Shown here piece after piece: positions 15,438 through 24,282 of a stretch of DNA of 41,272 nucleotides. This DNA is from UMGS1696 sp964430105. GTDB lineage: Bacteria; Bacillota; Clostridia; Oscillospirales; CAG-272. The first letter of the stretch is position 1; every line of letters starts with the position of its first letter. The stretch is taken from positions 1 through 41,272 of the forward strand of contig CAYSEF010000013.1 of the NCBI GenBank assembly GCA_964430105.1, in the 5' to 3' direction. The position numbers and the translations under genes were made by a program. Below the pieces are notes generated by a model. That model did not search any database and had not been told where the DNA came from. It saw nothing but the letters and a program-made list of their open reading frames with translations.

Positions 15438-17753
15438 ATGATAACCAAGATAATAAAGCGAGACGGACGTGAAGTACCGTTCAATTTGGAAAAAATAGCC
15501 CGTGCGATCTTCCGTGCGGCTCAAGCAGTCGGTGGCAGTGATTATGATGAAGCTGTTGCTCTTGCTTGTGAAGTATCGGAAAAAATCGAAATCGGCTCAA
15601 AAGAATCCGGTGAACTTCCTACAGTAGAGCAAATTCAAGATATGGTTGAAAAGGTGCTGATCACTCATGGTCATGCACGAACTGCAAAGGAATATATAAT
15701 CTATCGCTCGGAAAGAACTAAAATTCGTGAGATGAACACAAGTCTTATGAAAACATACGAAGATCTGACATTCCAGAGTGCGATAGACAATGATATAAAG
15801 CGTGAAAATGCAAATATTGACGGCGACAGTGCAATGGGCACTATGCTGAAATATGGCTCTGAAGGTGCGAAGAAGTTTTATGAGCTTTATGTTCTCGATC
15901 CGAGATTTTCTAAAGCACATAAGGAAGGCGACATCCACATCCACGACCTTGACTTTCTCACTCTTACAACCACTTGCACACAGATAGATATTGCAAAGCT
16001 GTTTGAAGGTGGTTTTGCCACAGGTCACGGTCACGTTCGCGAACCAAATGATATCATGACTTACGCTGCGCTTTGCTGTATTGCTATCCAGTCAAATCAA
16101 AACGATCAGCATGGTGGACAATCAATACCAATGTTTGACTATGGCATGGCTCCCGGCGTTCGTAAGACTTACAAAAGACATTTCAAGCGTAATGTAATTA
16201 AGGCTCTTGATTTCGCTCTTTGCTCTGGCGAAAATTCCGAAGATAAAGCCGAAATTATTGTTAACAAGATCGAAAGTGAAAAAAATATAGATATCTGCCT
16301 TGGAAATGCGGATGCTCTTGAAGCTTCGCTCACCGATATCTTCACTGAAGAATTTGGCGTTTCAGCTTCAAAAATTGCTGCCAACGTTATGAAGCATACT
16401 CAGCGTGAAATCGAACGCAGTACATATCAGGCGATGGAAGCACTTATCCACAATCTCAACACCATGCATTCAAGAGCAGGTGCGCAGATCCCGTTCTCCT
16501 CTCTCAATTACGGAACAGACACCTCTCCCGAAGGCAGACTTGTAATGAAATCCATTCTTGAAGCCACAGAAGCAGGTCTCGGAAATGGCGAAACTCCTAT
16601 ATTCCCAATTCAGATATTCAAGGTCAAAGAGGGCGTAAACTACAATCCCGGCGATCCAAACTATGACCTTTTCAAAAAAGCTTGCGAGGTTTCTGCAAAA
16701 AGACTGTTCCCCAACTTCTCTTTCCTCGATGCGCCTTATAACGCAATGTTCTATAAGGAAGGTCATCCTGAAACTGAAATCGCTTACATGGGTTGTCGTA
16801 CTCGTGTTATGGCTAATTACTACGACAAATCTCGTGAAATTGTATCAGGCAGAGGCAATTTGAGCTTCACTTCCGTAAATCTTCCGAGAATTGCCATTAA
16901 TGCTCGCGGAAATATTGACTGGTTCTTCGAGGAACTCGAAAGACAGGTTCAGCTTGTTATAGATCAGCTCCTTGAAAGATTCCGTATTCAGTCACAGAAA
17001 AAAGTGCGCAACTATCCTTTCCTCATGGGCGAGGGTATTTGGATGGATTCAGAAAAGCTCTCTGTTGATGATACAGTTGGCGAAGTCCTCAAGCACGGAA
17101 CATTGACTGTCGGATTTATCGGACTTGCTGAGGCGCTTGTGGCACTCACAGGAAAGCACCACGGTGAATCAGAAGCGTCACAGAAGCTTGGCCTTGAAAT
17201 CGTTGGATTCATGAGAAAGCTGACTGATGCGGCTATGGTAAAGTACGGTCTGAACTTCTCGCTTATTGCAACGCCTGCTGAGGGTCTGTCCGGAAGATTC
17301 GTTCGTATCGATAAAAAGAAATTCGGTGAGATCAAGGGCGTGACCGACCGTGAATACTACACCAATTCCTTCCATATTCCGGTATATTACGATATTTCGG
17401 CAGCTGACAAGATCAAGCTCGAAGGACCGTATCACAACTTAACAAACGGTGGACATATTACATATGTTGAAGTCGATGGCGACCCCACTGAAAACCTTGA
17501 TGCATTTGAGAAGATCGTTCGCATGATGCACGACAACGGTATCGGATATGGTGCTATCAACCATCCTGTTGACCATGACCCAATCTGCGGTTATACAGGC
17601 ATAATCGGAAACACTTGTCCCGGCTGTGGACGTGAGGAAGGCGATGTGAAGTTTGAACGCATACGCAGAATCACAGGCTATCTTGTAGGCACTCTCGACA
17701 GCTTCAACGACGCTAAACGTGCAGAGGAGCATGACAGAGTTAAGCACGGATAA
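15438..17753 (+). CDS. nrdD: Anaerobic (class III) ribonucleoside-triphosphate reductase
   Basis: A 771-residue glycyl-radical enzyme that reduces ribonucleoside triphosphates to dNTPs under strict anaerobiosis. An ATP-cone allosteric domain occupies about residues 1-95. YMGCRTRV carries a likely active-site cysteine. CGYTG and CPGCG near residues 717-730 form the four-cysteine zinc site, and RRITGYLVGTLDSFN contains the radical Gly747, 25 residues from the end, as in the family. The activase gene nrdG is not adjacent: the next gene is on the opposite strand. AGGGGTG precedes the ATG. Expression should be repressed by NrdR through the two upstream boxes. Confidence 0.97.
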   Translation: MITKIIKRDGREVPFNLEKIARAIFRAAQAVGGSDYDEAVALACEVSEKIEIGSKESGELPTVEQIQDMVEKVLITHGHARTAKEYIIYRSERTKIREMNTSLMKTYEDLTFQSAIDNDIKRENANIDGDSAMGTMLKYGSEGAKKFYELYVLDPRFSKAHKEGDIHIHDLDFLTLTTTCTQIDIAKLFEGGFATGHGHVREPNDIMTYAALCCIAIQSNQNDQHGGQSIPMFDYGMAPGVRKTYKRHFKRNVIKALDFALCSGENSEDKAEIIVNKIESEKNIDICLGNADALEASLTDIFTEEFGVSASKIAANVMKHTQREIERSTYQAMEALIHNLNTMHSRAGAQIPFSSLNYGTDTSPEGRLVMKSILEATEAGLGNGETPIFPIQIFKVKEGVNYNPGDPNYDLFKKACEVSAKRLFPNFSFLDAPYNAMFYKEGHPETEIAYMGCRTRVMANYYDKSREIVSGRGNLSFTSVNLPRIAINARGNIDWFFEELERQVQLVIDQLLERFRIQSQKKVRNYPFLMGEGIWMDSEKLSVDDTVGEVLKHGTLTVGFIGLAEALVALTGKHHGESEASQKLGLEIVGFMRKLTDAAMVKYGLNFSLIATPAEGLSGRFVRIDKKKFGEIKGVTDREYYTNSFHIPVYYDISAADKIKLEGPYHNLTNGGHITYVEVDGDPTENLDAFEKIVRMMHDNGIGYGAINHPVDHDPICGYTGIIGNTCPGCGREEGDVKFERIRRITGYLVGTLDSFNDAKRAEEHDRVKHG

Positions 17754-17766
17754 AATAAATATAAAC

Positions 17767-17808
17767 AAGCGAGGAAATGCTTTTTCACGAAAGTATTCCT
17801 CGCTTTTT
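17767..17808. terminator. Terminator between nrdD and Xer recombinase
   Basis: AAGCGAGGAA (17767-17776) pairs with TTCCTCGCTT (17796-17805), followed by T-rich sequence on the plus strand. The T run is weaker in the minus direction, so it mainly serves nrdD. Confidence 0.85.
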
Positions 17809-17810
17809 GA

Positions 17811-18821
17811 TTATTTTTTTGCTTTTCCAGCTTTTATTCCCGCAAGTGGATTCTTTGTCATAGCTTCTTCCATATGCTCGTTGGACACATGGGTATATAT
17901 TTGCGTAGTATTGAGCTGTTCGTGTCCAAGAATGTCTTTCAACACACGAATATCAACATCCCCTGACTGATACATCAAGGTTGCGGCAGTGTGACGTAGC
18001 TTGTGTGTGGAATAGTTTTTGTATTCAAGTCCTGCCTCTCCCAGATATTTTTTAACCATCCACTGTACCGTCTTTACAGATATTCTTTTTCCCTGACTCG
18101 ACAAAAACAGCGCAGATTCCCCTTTTTCTTTTGCAGGAGTTTGCATTCTTATCGGCAGGTAAGCATTTATCGCACTTCTACAAGCTTCATTGAGATATAC
18201 AATACGCTCTTTTGAGCCTTTTCCTATTACTCTCATAGATCTCAGTTCATTATCAAGGTCTGTAAGGCTGATTCCGGCAAGCTCGGACAAACGAACTCCA
18301 CAATTCAAAAAAATCGTCAATATCGCATAATCACGCTCTTTTGTTTTTGACATAGGATCATTTGTTACAGCCTCAAGCAGATCAACACATTCCTCTACCG
18401 ATAGGTGCTTCGGAAGACTCTTTTTTAATTTAGGCGATTCTATATTTGCGGCAGGATTATTCTCAAACAACATCTGACGAACTGTACAGTACTTATAAAA
18501 CTGTTTTATTGCAGACAGCTTTCTTGCTCTTGCACGATCGTCATTTCCACGATCATTTTTGATATATGACAAAAAATCATATATTTCCGATGTTGTTACG
18601 CCCTCAAAAAACTGTGTATCAAGTCCTCTTATATCTATCGCTTCAAATTCATCACCTGATGTGGGCAGTCCGTTTCTCGAAGCTAAAAGGTATCGGCAAA
18701 AAGTACGAAGATCAAACAAATACTCAGTGACAGTCTTTTGCGAACAGCCCTGAACAACGTCTTTATAATTGGCAAACCGCTGTATAAGCGGAGGAAATTC
18801 ATCCCTGAAATTACTTTGCAT
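17811..18821 (-). CDS. Tyrosine recombinase, XerC/XerD type
   Basis: A 336-residue tyrosine recombinase. The N-terminal SAM-like core-binding domain (about 1-125) precedes the catalytic domain. Catalytic residues are visible: Arg in CGVRLSELA (about 178), His-x-x-Arg in HKLRHTAA (about 278), His in GHEQLNTTQ and the nucleophilic Tyr in TQIYTHV (about 310). Family members resolve chromosome dimers at dif or integrate elements. Size, lack of neighbouring mobile genes and lack of attachment-site repeats favour a housekeeping Xer role. An in-frame stop just upstream fixes the start at 18821, although the ribosome site there is weak. Confidence 0.88.
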   Translation of the reverse strand: MQSNFRDEFPPLIQRFANYKDVVQGCSQKTVTEYLFDLRTFCRYLLASRNGLPTSGDEFEAIDIRGLDTQFFEGVTTSEIYDFLSYIKNDRGNDDRARARKLSAIKQFYKYCTVRQMLFENNPAANIESPKLKKSLPKHLSVEECVDLLEAVTNDPMSKTKERDYAILTIFLNCGVRLSELAGISLTDLDNELRSMRVIGKGSKERIVYLNEACRSAINAYLPIRMQTPAKEKGESALFLSSQGKRISVKTVQWMVKKYLGEAGLEYKNYSTHKLRHTAATLMYQSGDVDIRVLKDILGHEQLNTTQIYTHVSNEHMEEAMTKNPLAGIKAGKAKK

Positions 18822-18996
18822 TATTTTTTACCCCGATAAAATAATTCTAACACCTCCTATTATACAACAAACTTTAAGCTTTTAATGGATAGTTTGTAAA
18901 CTTTCGCCCAATATACTTGTATTTATCGGTTCAAAATAATAAAATATAATCATCAAAACATAAGCAAGTATTACGCAAAAAACTAATGGAGCTTTT

Positions 18997-19566
18997 ATGA
19001 AAGAATTTTGGAATGAAAACAAAAGTATAGTCTGGAAACTTGTGCTGAATCAGTTTGGCTCGACCTTTCTTGGTATACTTGTAATTGCCGCATCATCTGC
19101 AGCACAGGAACAACGTGCATGGCTCATGCTTTTCGCAAGCTGTTTCGCCTCGATATTCTATCTCTTCCTTCTTTACAACGTAATTTGGGAACGTGGTGGA
19201 CGTGATCGCATTAGAATTGACGGTGGACGTGCTCACTGCAAGCCTCTCACCGGTTTATGGATATCTCTTATAGCGAATATCCCGAACTTTATTCTTGCGA
19301 TCCTCATACTCATTTCTCAGCCGTTCAGTGCTACACAGGAATGGGCAGGCAACATCAACTTTGTATGTCGTATTCTTTGTCTGCTTTGGGAAGGTATGTA
19401 TGCGGGATTTGTTTCGTATTTCTCACCAAACAATCCTATAATCCATCTTCTCTACATCTTCCCGGCGATTGCTGTTACAACCTTCGGTTATCTGCTTGGT
19501 CTGCACAATAAAAGACTGCTGTCACCGTTTGATTTGAAACAGCCAAATAAGCCAAATAAAAAGTAA
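18997..19566 (+). CDS. Four-helix membrane protein, unknown function
   Basis: A 189-residue integral membrane protein with about four hydrophobic segments (residues 12-33, 41-62, 84-107 and 148-168) and a short basic C-terminal tail. I recognise no family. The central loop WERGGRDRIRIDGGRAHCKPLTG is charged and likely cytoplasmic. TGGAGC precedes the ATG. Divergent from the Xer gene and followed by its own terminator, so it forms a single-gene unit. Confidence 0.7.
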   Translation: MKEFWNENKSIVWKLVLNQFGSTFLGILVIAASSAAQEQRAWLMLFASCFASIFYLFLLYNVIWERGGRDRIRIDGGRAHCKPLTGLWISLIANIPNFILAILILISQPFSATQEWAGNINFVCRILCLLWEGMYAGFVSYFSPNNPIIHLLYIFPAIAVTTFGYLLGLHNKRLLSPFDLKQPNKPNKK

Positions 19567-19570
19567 AATT

Positions 19571-19602
19571 ATAACTCCTCGATAATCGGGGAGTTATTTT
19601 TT
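19571..19602 (+). terminator. Rho-independent terminator
   Basis: ATAACTCC (from 19571) pairs with GGAGTTAT (to 19597), followed by a T run. It ends the membrane-protein transcript. Confidence 0.88.
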
Positions 19603-19616
19603 ATCCATAAAAAGCC

Positions 19617-19660
19617 AAAACGGCATAACCTCATCATTTATCTGAGGCTATACCGTTTTT
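19617..19660 (-). terminator. Terminator overlapping the yitT-like coding end
   Basis: On the minus strand AAAACGGTATAGCCTCA (19660-19644) pairs with TGAGGTTATGCCGTTTT (19633-19617). The 5' arm lies inside the last codons of the YitT-family gene, whose stop is at 19634-19636 in the loop. The T tract after the stem is short. Confidence 0.75.
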
Positions 19661-20272
19661 TGCACCAATATTTTGCACGAACCCTATTATCTGACCTGAC
19701 AGAAGCACAGTTAAGAGTGAGTACATTATGCGAGAGAGCGGAATATATGTAAGCGATAGCAGAAGGACTATAATATCAGTTGAAAGATACATCACGCGAA
19801 TGTCCTTACCTGTTATGTGCGACAAGCTCATCGCCAGTGCATCATCACCTCCGGGTGCTCCACCGGATCTTACAGCAAGACCAACGCCTACACCAACAAA
19901 AATTGCTCCGACTATCGCAGCAACAAGAGGTTTCTCTGCAATTTCAGGATAAACAGGCTCAAACTGCTCAAAAATTGCGTAAAAAATCGAGAATCCGCCA
20001 CCCGATATGATTGAATAGAGAATAAATTCTCCTCCAAGTATTTTCATTCCAAGGCAATAACACGCTGCATTCAAAACGAATCCCGTAACAGCAGGCGAAA
20101 TACCAAAATGGTGATGCAACAGCAAAGTCAGTCCCAAAACTCCACCCTCAGATACTCCCGAAAGCGAATGTACATTGTACAAACCAAACGCAAGAATAGC
20201 CGCACCAACCACAGATAAAACCGTACGTTTTAGCGTAATTTTTGAAATCAACTTAATAATTTTATTCAACAT
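19634..20272 (-). CDS. YitT family membrane protein
   Basis: A 212-residue membrane protein with the YitT (DUF161) pattern: a first helix, then SLSGVSEGGVLGLTLLLHHHFG, ILGGEFILYSIISGGGFS, and GVGVGLAVRSGGAPGGDDALAMSL (about 132-155, given in part). Five or six membrane helices are likely. It lacks the C-terminal DUF2179 domain that longer members have. Function of the family is unsettled; transport has been suggested. Its ATG is 1 bp after the recQ stop, so the two are co-transcribed and probably translationally coupled. The 3' end doubles as half of the operon terminator. Confidence 0.85.
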   Translation of the reverse strand: MLNKIIKLISKITLKRTVLSVVGAAILAFGLYNVHSLSGVSEGGVLGLTLLLHHHFGISPAVTGFVLNAACYCLGMKILGGEFILYSIISGGGFSIFYAIFEQFEPVYPEIAEKPLVAAIVGAIFVGVGVGLAVRSGGAPGGDDALAMSLSHITGKDIRVMYLSTDIIVLLLSLTYIPLSRIMYSLLTVLLSGQIIGFVQNIGAKNGIASDK

Positions 20273-20273
20273 T

Positions 20274-22109
20274 TTATTTCAGCTTAAAACTCCTTACTAT
20301 CTCAAGAAAATTTTCTCCGTATTTTTCGGCTTTTACCTTGCTGACACTTGACACTGTCAAAAATTCATCCATATTTTTTGGCATAACACTACAAATATCG
20401 TACAAGGTTGCATCAGAAAACACGATATACGCCGGAACAGCCAATGCTCGTGCAATTCTCATCCGTTCAGCTTTAAGCTGTTCGAGAAGCCCGCCACCAC
20501 TGATAACATCCTCAGAAACGTGTTTTTTCTTTTTAGCAGCCTTTTCCGCAGTTACTTGTTCCTTCATAAATATATGTACGCCACCATACAGAATATCACG
20601 CGCTTTTGTCGTCAACGCAGGAACTCTGTATACTGTGCTTTCGTCGATGGCGAGATATCCCTGCAATCTAAGCTCCGATATTATCTGCCTTATATATTTG
20701 TCAGTTCTGCCTTTCATTATTCCATAGGTAGAAAGTGCATCCAAATTATTTTTTTCAATCTGTTCGTTCATTGAAGCACGAAGTATCGCAGAAATAGTTG
20801 TTGCACCATATATATTACCTGTTCTGGCGATACAGGATAGAACTTTTTGAGCATCAGTTGTTATATCCTTTGTTTCAAATTCGCCATTGCAGTTTGAACA
20901 ATTACCACAATTATCCTCGTGAACTTCCTCACCGAAATATCGCAGCAGATATGCTCTAAGACAGCCAAAGGTTCTGCAATAGTCAACCATTTTATCTAAC
21001 CGTGAAAGCTCTTGTCTTCTAAGAAATTCCAAGGTTTCCGGAAGTGCACCCGGCAAAGACTCGGATTTTTCAATTAGAAAACGGTTTAGAACAATATCAG
21101 ATTCACTTGATAAAAGAACGCAGTCGGCAGGTTCACCGTCACGTCCTGCTCTCCCTGCTTCCTGATAATAGCTTTCTATATCCTTTGGCATATTATAGTG
21201 TATGACGAAGGATACATTTGATTTATCGATTCCCATACCAAATGCGTTTGTTGCAACCATCACAGTACATCTATCGTAAATAAAATCATCCTGTGCGGTA
21301 TGTCTGTCTTCATCTGACATTCCTGCATGATATGCTGAAGCTGCATAGCCGTTCTGTCTAAGCAATCTGCAAACCTCATCAACCAAATTTCGAGTACCGC
21401 AGTAAACTATTCCGCATTTTTCAGAATATCTTTCCTGCATGAGTCTTAAAAGCTCACCACTTTTTGAATTTTTTGTTGTCGGGATAACTTCAAAGCTGAG
21501 GTTAGGGCGATCAAAACCGGTTGTAACTTCAAATGGATCCTCAAGCTTCAGCATTTCTGCGATATCCTGCTTTACTCGTTCGGTTGCTGTAGCTGTAAAT
21601 GCTCCAACAACAGGACGATACGGTAGGTTATCGACAAATCTGGCTATTCCCAAGTATGCAGGGCGAAAATCCTGTCCCCAGCCTGACACACAATGTGCTT
21701 CATCAACAGCAATCAGTGATATATTAAGCTCCGCACAGCATGAAAGAAAGCCCTCGGATTCCAGTCGTTCAGGTGCGATATATATTATTTTATACACACC
21801 GTTTCGCATATTGGCGAGGACTTTTAGATATTGATTCCACGTAAGTGAGCTGTTAATATAAGCCGCACGCACTCCTGAGCTTATCAAGGCTGCGACCTGG
21901 TCTTTCATCAACGATATTAGCGGAGAGATAACAAGAGTGATGCCATCCTTCATCAGTGCAGGAATTTGATAACAAATCGATTTTCCGCCACCCGTTGGCA
22001 TTATTGCAAGCACATCTCTGCCATTTGTAAGCGAATCGATAATCTCACCTTGTCCCCGACGAAAGCTGTCGTGACCAAAGTATTCCTTTAAAATTTCGTA
22101 TTTATCCAA
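20274..22109 (-). CDS. recQ: ATP-dependent DNA helicase RecQ
   Basis: 3'-5' DNA helicase of recombination and fork repair, 611 residues from the preferred start. Walker A MPTGGGKS, DEAH-box AVDEAHCVSGWGQDFRP and motif VI QEAGRAGRDG are intact. The RQC zinc site is visible in CRTFGCLRAYLL and CGNCSNC (about residues 360-390), and a C-terminal HRDC domain (about 525-605) is present. I place the start at a TTG at 22109 (AGGA 8 bp upstream). A longer in-frame version to 22172 would begin inside the -35 element of the promoter, so it cannot be transcribed from it. No ATG occurs before the Walker A motif. Confidence 0.93.
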   Translation of the reverse strand: MDKYEILKEYFGHDSFRRGQGEIIDSLTNGRDVLAIMPTGGGKSICYQIPALMKDGITLVISPLISLMKDQVAALISSGVRAAYINSSLTWNQYLKVLANMRNGVYKIIYIAPERLESEGFLSCCAELNISLIAVDEAHCVSGWGQDFRPAYLGIARFVDNLPYRPVVGAFTATATERVKQDIAEMLKLEDPFEVTTGFDRPNLSFEVIPTTKNSKSGELLRLMQERYSEKCGIVYCGTRNLVDEVCRLLRQNGYAASAYHAGMSDEDRHTAQDDFIYDRCTVMVATNAFGMGIDKSNVSFVIHYNMPKDIESYYQEAGRAGRDGEPADCVLLSSESDIVLNRFLIEKSESLPGALPETLEFLRRQELSRLDKMVDYCRTFGCLRAYLLRYFGEEVHEDNCGNCSNCNGEFETKDITTDAQKVLSCIARTGNIYGATTISAILRASMNEQIEKNNLDALSTYGIMKGRTDKYIRQIISELRLQGYLAIDESTVYRVPALTTKARDILYGGVHIFMKEQVTAEKAAKKKKHVSEDVISGGGLLEQLKAERMRIARALAVPAYIVFSDATLYDICSVMPKNMDEFLTVSSVSKVKAEKYGENFLEIVRSFKLK

Positions 22110-22142
22110 GATTTTATTCCTATTATTTATTTTGATACTAAA

Positions 22143-22172
22143 ATTATACCCTATCGAGGTGGTGTGTGTCAA
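22143..22172 (-). promoter_or_regulatory. Promoter of recQ-yitT operon
   Basis: On the minus strand TTGACA (22172-22167) and TATAAT (22148-22143) have an 18-bp spacer. Expected transcription start is near 22136, 27 bp before the TTG start of recQ. Confidence 0.85.
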
Positions 22173-22206
22173 GAGCTAATCAAAAAAACAAAAAAAGCAT
22201 GATTTC

Positions 22207-22965
22207 TCACACTTTTTTCTTTGCGGTAATATACCATCTTTCTGTTTGGTCTGTCGGTTCTGCAAAATCATAATCCGCTGACACATCAACCAGCTCCATA
22301 CCATTAGCTTCGAGAGCATTTTTCAATGAACGAAGTCCGTATGCTCTTTCCCTCTCAACACCGTCTGTTCTTGACCATGTTCCGTCTTCATTTTCTTCAA
22401 ACACTGTAAGGCAGAAATCAACTACATCGCCTTTTTTGTTGAGCCTATTGCGCCAACAACACATCACGCCATCATCTTCAAGTATATAATCACGATCAGC
22501 ATATGTTGTTTTGAACCGATATGGCGTATTTACATCGAAAATAAACAGTCCGTTCGGGTTCAAATAATTATTTACCAACGCAAAGCAAGCATACAGATCA
22601 TCCTTGATATCAAGATGATTTATGCCATCCAAACAGCATATTACGGCATCTACAGTACCATAAAGCTCAAACGCACACATATTTTCACATAGCAACAGAA
22701 TATTGTTCAAGCCTTCTTCACGTGCTCTGTCGTCCGCAACTGACAGCATATCTTCTGACAAATCAAGCGCAGTCATGTCATATTTTCGCCGTGCAAGCTC
22801 AAGTGTCATGCTTCCGGTACCACATCCAAGCTCCAACACAGACTTTGGCTTATTTTCAGCAAATTTTTCAAAGCATTTTTCAATAAAATCTGCCCATTTA
22901 TTATAATCGACTGTATCATTCAGTTTATCATATACAGGCGCAAGGACACTATATCCGTCAAGCAT
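22207..22965 (-). CDS. Class I SAM-dependent methyltransferase
   Basis: A 252-residue methyltransferase with a Rossmann core. Motif I LELGCGTGS (about residues 43-51) binds SAM, MTALDLSEDML is motif II with the ribose-binding Asp, and CCLDGINHL (about 108-118) fits motif IV. The C-terminal part (ERERAYGLRSLKNALEANGM) resembles small-molecule methyltransferases common in clostridia. Substrate unknown. It starts 18 bp after the yerC stop and is very likely in the same operon; recQ downstream has its own promoter. Confidence 0.87.
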   Translation of the reverse strand: MLDGYSVLAPVYDKLNDTVDYNKWADFIEKCFEKFAENKPKSVLELGCGTGSMTLELARRKYDMTALDLSEDMLSVADDRAREEGLNNILLLCENMCAFELYGTVDAVICCLDGINHLDIKDDLYACFALVNNYLNPNGLFIFDVNTPYRFKTTYADRDYILEDDGVMCCWRNRLNKKGDVVDFCLTVFEENEDGTWSRTDGVERERAYGLRSLKNALEANGMELVDVSADYDFAEPTDQTERWYITAKKKV

Positions 22966-22983
22966 TACAACTATATCCTTTCA

Positions 22984-23313
22984 TTATTCAGTATCATTGC
23001 AGATAATTTCAGGTGGCTGAACTCCACGTTCGTTAAGCTTACGCAAAACATCGCTGTAACCATTACTTCCGTATTTAAGACAACGATTTATTCTACTGAT
23101 CGTCGCAGTGCTAAGTCCGGTTTTTTCAGTTATATCTGTATAAACCTTGTTTTCATCAAGCATTTTTGCACCGCACATTCTCTTTGCCATTTCGTTTACT
23201 TCCTTTATTGTACAAAGGTCATCGAAAAAGCTATAGCAATCCTCCAAAGTTTCAAGCGAAAGTATCGCTTCAAACAAGTAATCCTTCATTTCATCATGTT
23301 TCTGCTGTGCCAT
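22984..23313 (-). CDS. YerC/YecD family TrpR-related regulator
   Basis: A 109-residue helical DNA-binding protein of the TrpR-like YerC/YecD family. The helix-turn-helix is TDITEKTGLSTATISRINRC (about residues 59-78), preceded by the family's EVNEMAKRM motif. These are small repressor-type proteins found across Bacillota, with no settled ligand. AGGAGG lies 6 bp before the ATG. It is first in a two-gene operon with the methyltransferase. Confidence 0.88.
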   Translation of the reverse strand: MAQQKHDEMKDYLFEAILSLETLEDCYSFFDDLCTIKEVNEMAKRMCGAKMLDENKVYTDITEKTGLSTATISRINRCLKYGSNGYSDVLRKLNERGVQPPEIICNDTE

Positions 23314-23388
23314 TACTTTCCTCCTCCACTTTTTCTATATAAATCTTTCAGTTTATCAAATCTCAAGTTATAGCATAAATACTACTAT

Positions 23389-23416
23389 ATTATACACTAT
23401 CGGTTTAACAAAGTAA
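23389..23416 (-). promoter_or_regulatory. Promoter of yerC operon
   Basis: On the minus strand TTTACT and TATAAT with a 17-bp spacer lie at about 23416-23388, roughly 75 bp before the yerC start. Confidence 0.6.
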
Positions 23417-23464
23417 AGCGTTAAATAGTTAAATTTTTGATTTTTTCATTGGATTTTCACCTCC

Positions 23465-23493
23465 TTTACTTTTACGTTCACTTATGCTATAAT
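23465..23493 (+). promoter_or_regulatory. Promoter of phosphoesterase-PPTase operon
   Basis: TTTACT (23465-23470) and TATAAT (23488-23493) with a 17-bp spacer, about 31 bp before the start at 23524. It uses the same -35 variant as the divergent yerC promoter. Confidence 0.7.
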
Positions 23494-23523
23494 TAAACCT
23501 GAAAAATGTTTAGTGAGGTTTTA

Positions 23524-24279
23524 ATGAAAACGACGCATTACAATATTCCCGCAAAAGTTTCTGCAACTGTCGCTGTTTTGGCTGATTTTCATTCACGAAA
23601 CGACAAAAAACAAAATTCCCCGAAGCATATTGACTCGATATTAGAAAAGCTGGCAAGCAATTCTCCAAACTTTATCGTTTGTCCGGGTGATATTTTGAAT
23701 CACACAGATGAGCTCAGCGTAGATGAATATTCAAACTCTAACGGTTATCGCCTTCTCAAAGAGGCACGAAAAATTGCTCCTGTATACTACTCGATAGGAA
23801 ATCACGAGCATGGTATCAATATTGAAAATCGTCGTATGCTTGAAGCTAACGGTATTGTTGTGCTTGATAACGAGATAGCAAAACTCGATGATATATGCAT
23901 CGGAGGTTTTACGACAGGTTTTCTTCTCGACAAAAACAATTACAACTCTCAGCCCGTGCCAAATCTAAATTTCATTTCTGATTTTTCAAAGGAACAGTCA
24001 TACAAGCTACTTTTGTGTCATCATCCGGAATATTGGAAAAAATATATCGTAAATTCAGGCGTTGATTTAACAATATCAGGTCATGCGCATGGTGGTCAAT
24101 GGGGATTTTTCTCCCGTGGTGTTTATGCACCAGGTCAAGGCTTATTCCCAAAATATGTCAAAGGCGTACATCGTCACGACAATGAATATCTCGCTGTAAG
24201 TCGAGGAATGACAAACACAGTACCTGTTCCGCGATTATTCGATCCATGTGAGGTTGTCATACTTCATCTTGGCAGGTGA
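23524..24279 (+). CDS. Metallophosphoesterase
   Basis: A 251-residue calcineurin-like phosphoesterase. All metal-binding motifs are present in order: LADFHSRND (Asp-x-His, about residue 20), GDILNHTD (about 58), GNHEHG (about 92), LCHHPEYW (about 160) and SGHAHGGQWG (about 183). I start at the ATG at 23524, which has GTGAGG upstream, instead of six codons earlier. No membrane anchor is visible, unlike YkuE-type relatives, so it appears cytoplasmic. Substrate is unknown. Its stop is 3 bp before the PPTase start, so the two form a tight operon. Confidence 0.87.
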   Translation: MKTTHYNIPAKVSATVAVLADFHSRNDKKQNSPKHIDSILEKLASNSPNFIVCPGDILNHTDELSVDEYSNSNGYRLLKEARKIAPVYYSIGNHEHGINIENRRMLEANGIVVLDNEIAKLDDICIGGFTTGFLLDKNNYNSQPVPNLNFISDFSKEQSYKLLLCHHPEYWKKYIVNSGVDLTISGHAHGGQWGFFSRGVYAPGQGLFPKYVKGVHRHDNEYLAVSRGMTNTVPVPRLFDPCEVVILHLGR

Positions 24280-24282
24280 GCT

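Noticed and set aside
17811..18821. Tyrosine recombinase as the mark of an integrated mobile element
   Set aside because: No att-like direct repeats, tRNA target, excisionase or phage genes nearby; size and motifs fit a housekeeping Xer enzyme.
18852..18864. Strong AGGAGGTG on the minus strand upstream of the Xer gene as its ribosome site
   Set aside because: It is about 30 bp from the ATG, an in-frame stop lies between, and it sits next to a TATAAT near the likely transcription start.
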